Assembly: GCA_021793745.1 (NCBI GenBank)
Contig: JAJYSD010000054.1
Location: 1-7,211, forward strand
DNA length: 7,211 bases
Direction of reading: 5' to 3'
DNA from: Bacillota bacterium
Lineage (GTDB): Bacteria > Bacillota > Bacilli > Thermoactinomycetales > DSM-44946
Within the stretch, counting starts at the first letter, position 1. Each line of letters starts with the position of its first letter. A program made the translations under genes and the position numbers. The notes beneath the pieces were generated by a model. It was not told the DNA's origin. It ran no database searches and worked only from the letters and a program-made list of their open reading frames with translations. Shown here piece after piece: positions 5,686 to 7,211 of the stretch.

Positions 5686-5715
5686 CTATACCGGGATAAA
5701 GGGTGGAGTTGTCCA
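5685..5715 (-). promoter_or_regulatory. Predicted promoter of the cbaD-cbaB-cbaA operon
   Basis: On the minus strand, -35 TGGACA (5715-5710) and -10 TATAGT (5690-5685) each match the consensus at five of six bases. The 19-base spacer is longer than optimal, which could mean an activated or weak promoter. It is the only convincing promoter-like pair between the csx20 terminator and cbaD. Confidence 0.4.
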
Positions 5716-5765
5716 TAAGGGAAGAACCTTTGTGGCAGCAGCATGTCCCGATACGCCAGCAGTCA

Positions 5766-5814
5766 AAAGAAACACCGAAGGGGTGTACCATTTGGAAATC
5801 GGTACACCCCTTCG
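5766..5814 (-). terminator. Rho-independent terminator downstream of csx20
   Basis: A perfect 14-bp stem (5776-5789 with 5801-5814) encloses an 11-base loop. On the minus strand it is followed by GTGTTTCTTTT. The plus-strand side has no T-run, so it serves the minus transcript. It lies 75 bases after the csx20 stop and isolates csx20 from the oxidase operon. Nothing is recognised between it and csx20. Confidence 0.8.
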
Positions 5815-5888
5815 ACAGCAACATTCGCTTTCAGCCTCACCGGATGCTTCCACTCATCCCCTCAACTTGCATCCCTTCCCCGAACGGA

Positions 5889-6272
5889 TCACCCCCGGGG
5901 ATATCTCCGGAAGTTGACATGCCGGAAGAGATGGATGTTTTTCACGGTTCCGTCCGGCTGCCGGCGGCTTTCGTAGCGGCGGGCCGTCGTCGCATAGACG
6001 GGAATCCGGCCTTCCCGATGGCACCAGGACACCACCTGATACACCGCCCCGAACTCTCCCTGGACGAGGACGATATCCCCCGGTTCCGTCTCCCGGGACA
6101 ACCACGCCATCACCGGCTGGAGCCATTCCCGGGGAAAGGGGCCCTCCGGCGGCACCTGGGACCACCGGGATTGGAGATCAGCGGGAAGGGGAAGGAACGT
6201 CCCGATTTCCCACTCTTCCCGAGCTTCCTGTTTTTGCTCTTCCGTCAAAACATGGGAAAACAGCAGGGCCAT
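5889..6272 (-). CDS. csx20: Csx20 family CRISPR-associated protein (ring nuclease family)
   Basis: A 127-residue soluble protein recognised as Csx20. The pattern is LFSHVLTEEQ at 4-13, a LPADLQSRWSQVPPE stretch at 29-43, GDIVLVQGEFGAVY at 65-78, IPVYATTARR at 90-99 and FRHVNFRRY at 116-124. Csx20 occurs with type III CRISPR-Cas loci. The family has been predicted, and I recall experimentally reported, to degrade cyclic oligoadenylate second messengers, so switching off the defence signal. Here no cas gene or repeat array is in the window. The frame is open to 6470, but similarity begins only at the ATG at 6272, so I chose that start; its ribosome-binding site is poor (GAAGCGG next to the ATG). 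A strong terminator follows. The divergent neighbour is a TetR-family gene with which it may share a control region. Confidence 0.8.
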   Translation of the reverse strand: MALLFSHVLTEEQKQEAREEWEIGTFLPLPADLQSRWSQVPPEGPFPREWLQPVMAWLSRETEPGDIVLVQGEFGAVYQVVSWCHREGRIPVYATTARRYESRRQPDGTVKNIHLFRHVNFRRYPRG

Positions 6273-6345
6273 CCGCTTCAAGGGTCTCCACGCTCCGATC
6301 CGTGCATATTCGTGATGCGACTCCCGTCGATATCGGGGCCGGTGC

Positions 6346-6450
6346 TTAAACCTGTGTAGGCCGAATGGCGCCCGACAGCAGGAGATTCGGCGCATCATCG
6401 TCGAGAAAAACCTGCAGCGGCGGAAGGGACCGCCACTTTCCGAAATCCAT
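6346..6450 (-). CDS. Possible 34-residue small protein upstream of csx20
   Basis: An ATG at 6450 opens 34 codons, beginning MDFGKWRSLPPLQVFLDDDA and continuing PNLLLSGAIRP to the TAA at 6348-6346. The composition and codon choice look like real protein, and AGGA lies 6 bases before the ATG. It ends 73 bases before csx20 on the same strand. I do not recognise the family. The alternatives are a leader peptide, the remaining tail of a decayed larger gene (an in-frame TAA lies 8 codons before the ATG), or chance. The overlapping frame that leads into csx20 from 6470 is arginine-rich and looks non-coding by comparison. Confidence 0.4.
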   Translation of the reverse strand: MDFGKWRSLPPLQVFLDDDAPNLLLSGAIRPTQV

Positions 6451-6512
6451 TCGGCATCCTGGCTCCGCAATCCTTTATCGAATCCCCCTTTCGTTTCACC
6501 CCGGCAAACCCC

Positions 6513-6542
6513 TTGACATCCCGAAAATCCTTCACGTAAGAT
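6513..6542 (+). promoter_or_regulatory. Predicted promoter of the TetR-family gene
   Basis: On the plus strand, -35 TTGACA (6513-6518) and -10 TAAGAT (6537-6542) are separated by 18 bases. The predicted start near 6549 falls inside the first operator-like repeat. The leader to the ATG is about 120 bases. Confidence 0.55.
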
Positions 6543-6578
6543 TTGATTATATGATCAAGTTTTTGAATGCTTGATCAA
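6543..6578. repeat. Two 16-bp direct repeats TTGA-N5-TGATCAA, candidate TetR operators
   Basis: Copies at 6543-6558 and 6563-6578 share TTGA, five variable bases and TGATCAA, with a 20-bp period (about two helical turns). Each is also partly palindromic (TTGAT...ATCAA in the first, TTGATCAA in the second). They begin right after the plus-strand -10. The first copy contains a perfect minus-strand TATAAT (6551-6546) that could serve the csx20 direction, although no good -35 accompanies it. The position suits a TetR-type repressor acting on both transcripts. Confidence 0.6.
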
Positions 6579-6670
6579 TCCTTGCGAAAGGGAAAATATC
6601 AAGGTCGCGCCAGTTTTTAACAACCGCGGCTCCGAAAAAATCGGAATCGGGCAAACATCCTGGAGGAGGG

Positions 6671-7211
6671 ATGGATCCATCGGCGGCGAAAAACGGACGT
6701 TCATCTCCGAAGCGAGGCGCGAGCAGATTATGGAGGCCGCCATCCGGACATTGGACGAGATCGGCTACGCCCGGGCGAGCCTCGCGCAAATCGCCAGACG
6801 GGCGGGAATCAGCACCGCACTGATCTCCTACCATTTCGCGGACAAGCTGGACTTGATGAACCATCTGCTGATCAAGCTGGTGGAATCCACATCCCGATAC
6901 GTTACGGAGCGGGTCAATCGGGAACAGACCCCCGAGCAAAAGCTGAACGCGTATATCCGGGCCAGCCTCGAATATTTGCGCGACTACCCCGACCGCAGCA
7001 TCGCCCTCATCGAGATCATCTTTCATGGCAGGACCCCCGACGACGTCCCCTATTACCGGATGGACGACGAGGACGAAGACCCCGCGTTGCAGCTGCTCCG
7101 GAGCATTTTGCGCGAAGGACAGCAACAGGGGGTGTTCGGAGATTTTCATCCCGACGCCATGGCCCATTTCATCCAGGGAGCGATCAGCGAATACATGCTG
7201 GACAACGCGAT
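6671..7211 (+). CDS. TetR/AcrR-family regulator, frameshifted near the N-terminus, runs off the right edge
   Basis: A DNA-binding repressor family member. The helix-turn-helix is clear: EARREQIMEAAIRTLDEIG, then SLAQIARRAGISTALISYHF and ADKLDLM. A ligand-binding helical domain follows and is cut off by the window edge after about 180 residues. The start is ATG at 6671 with GGAGG 4 bases upstream. Reading from that ATG, the frame leaves the TetR sequence after MDPSAAK. The TetR frame is one base short at the run of five A (6689-6693): with six A, or a -1 shift on AAA-AAC, the product reads MDPSAAKKRTFISEARREQI, a typical TetR start. No start codon with a good ribosome-binding site exists in the TetR frame; an ATG at 6733 would cut into the first helix. 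This is either sequencing error, a pseudogene, or slippage. It diverges from csx20 and faces operator-like repeats. Confidence 0.82.

Noticed and set aside
5700..6670. CRISPR array next to csx20
   Set aside because: No repeated 25-40 base unit with regular spacing was seen on either strand; the only long inverted repeat is the terminator at 5776-5814.
6547..7167. Minus-strand open frame of 206 codons at the right edge
   Set aside because: It is antisense to the TetR-family gene, whose helix-turn-helix motif is unmistakable on the plus strand.

Overview
The window looks like a piece of a GC-rich, probably thermophilic, Gram-positive (Firmicutes) chromosome. This rests on purine-rich ribosome-binding sites, tight gene spacing, the B-type (ba3-like) cytochrome oxidase and the csx20 gene. 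The genus cannot be fixed from the sequence; Thermoactinomycetaceae-like bacilli would fit, but that is a guess. Nearly everything is read on the minus strand; only the gene at the right edge is on plus.

Left third (1-2400): a Gram-positive version of the Escherichia coli yhf cluster, in transcription order yhfZ (GntR-like regulator with a binding-protein-like C-terminal domain), yhfY-like PRD protein, yhfU (DUF2620) and the start of the membrane protein yhfT, which runs off the left edge. Two matching 18-bp inverted repeats lie at the yhfZ promoter and in the gap before the PRD gene. They are the best candidates for operators of YhfZ. A long imperfect RNA stem-loop lies in the gap before yhfT.

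Middle (2440-5720): a stand-alone short FAD oxidoreductase with its own strong promoter and terminator, then the three-gene operon cbaD-cbaB-cbaA for subunits IIa, II and I of a ba3-type cytochrome c oxidase. All the metal-binding residues expected from the Thermus enzyme are in place.

Right part (5770-7211): a strong terminator, then csx20 (CRISPR-associated family, predicted or reported ring nuclease) with a possible 34-codon ORF upstream, and no CRISPR array or other cas gene in view. Divergent from it is a TetR-family regulator that runs off the right edge. In this sequence the TetR reading frame is broken by one base at a run of five A. The divergent intergenic region carries two 16-bp direct copies of a partly palindromic motif, 20 bp apart, placed to control both directions.

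The three units (yhf-like cluster, respiratory oxidase, csx20/TetR pair) have no obvious functional link. The most unusual parts are the isolated csx20 beside a frameshifted TetR gene with a shared operator region, and the yhf-type cluster with its paired operators and RNA structure.
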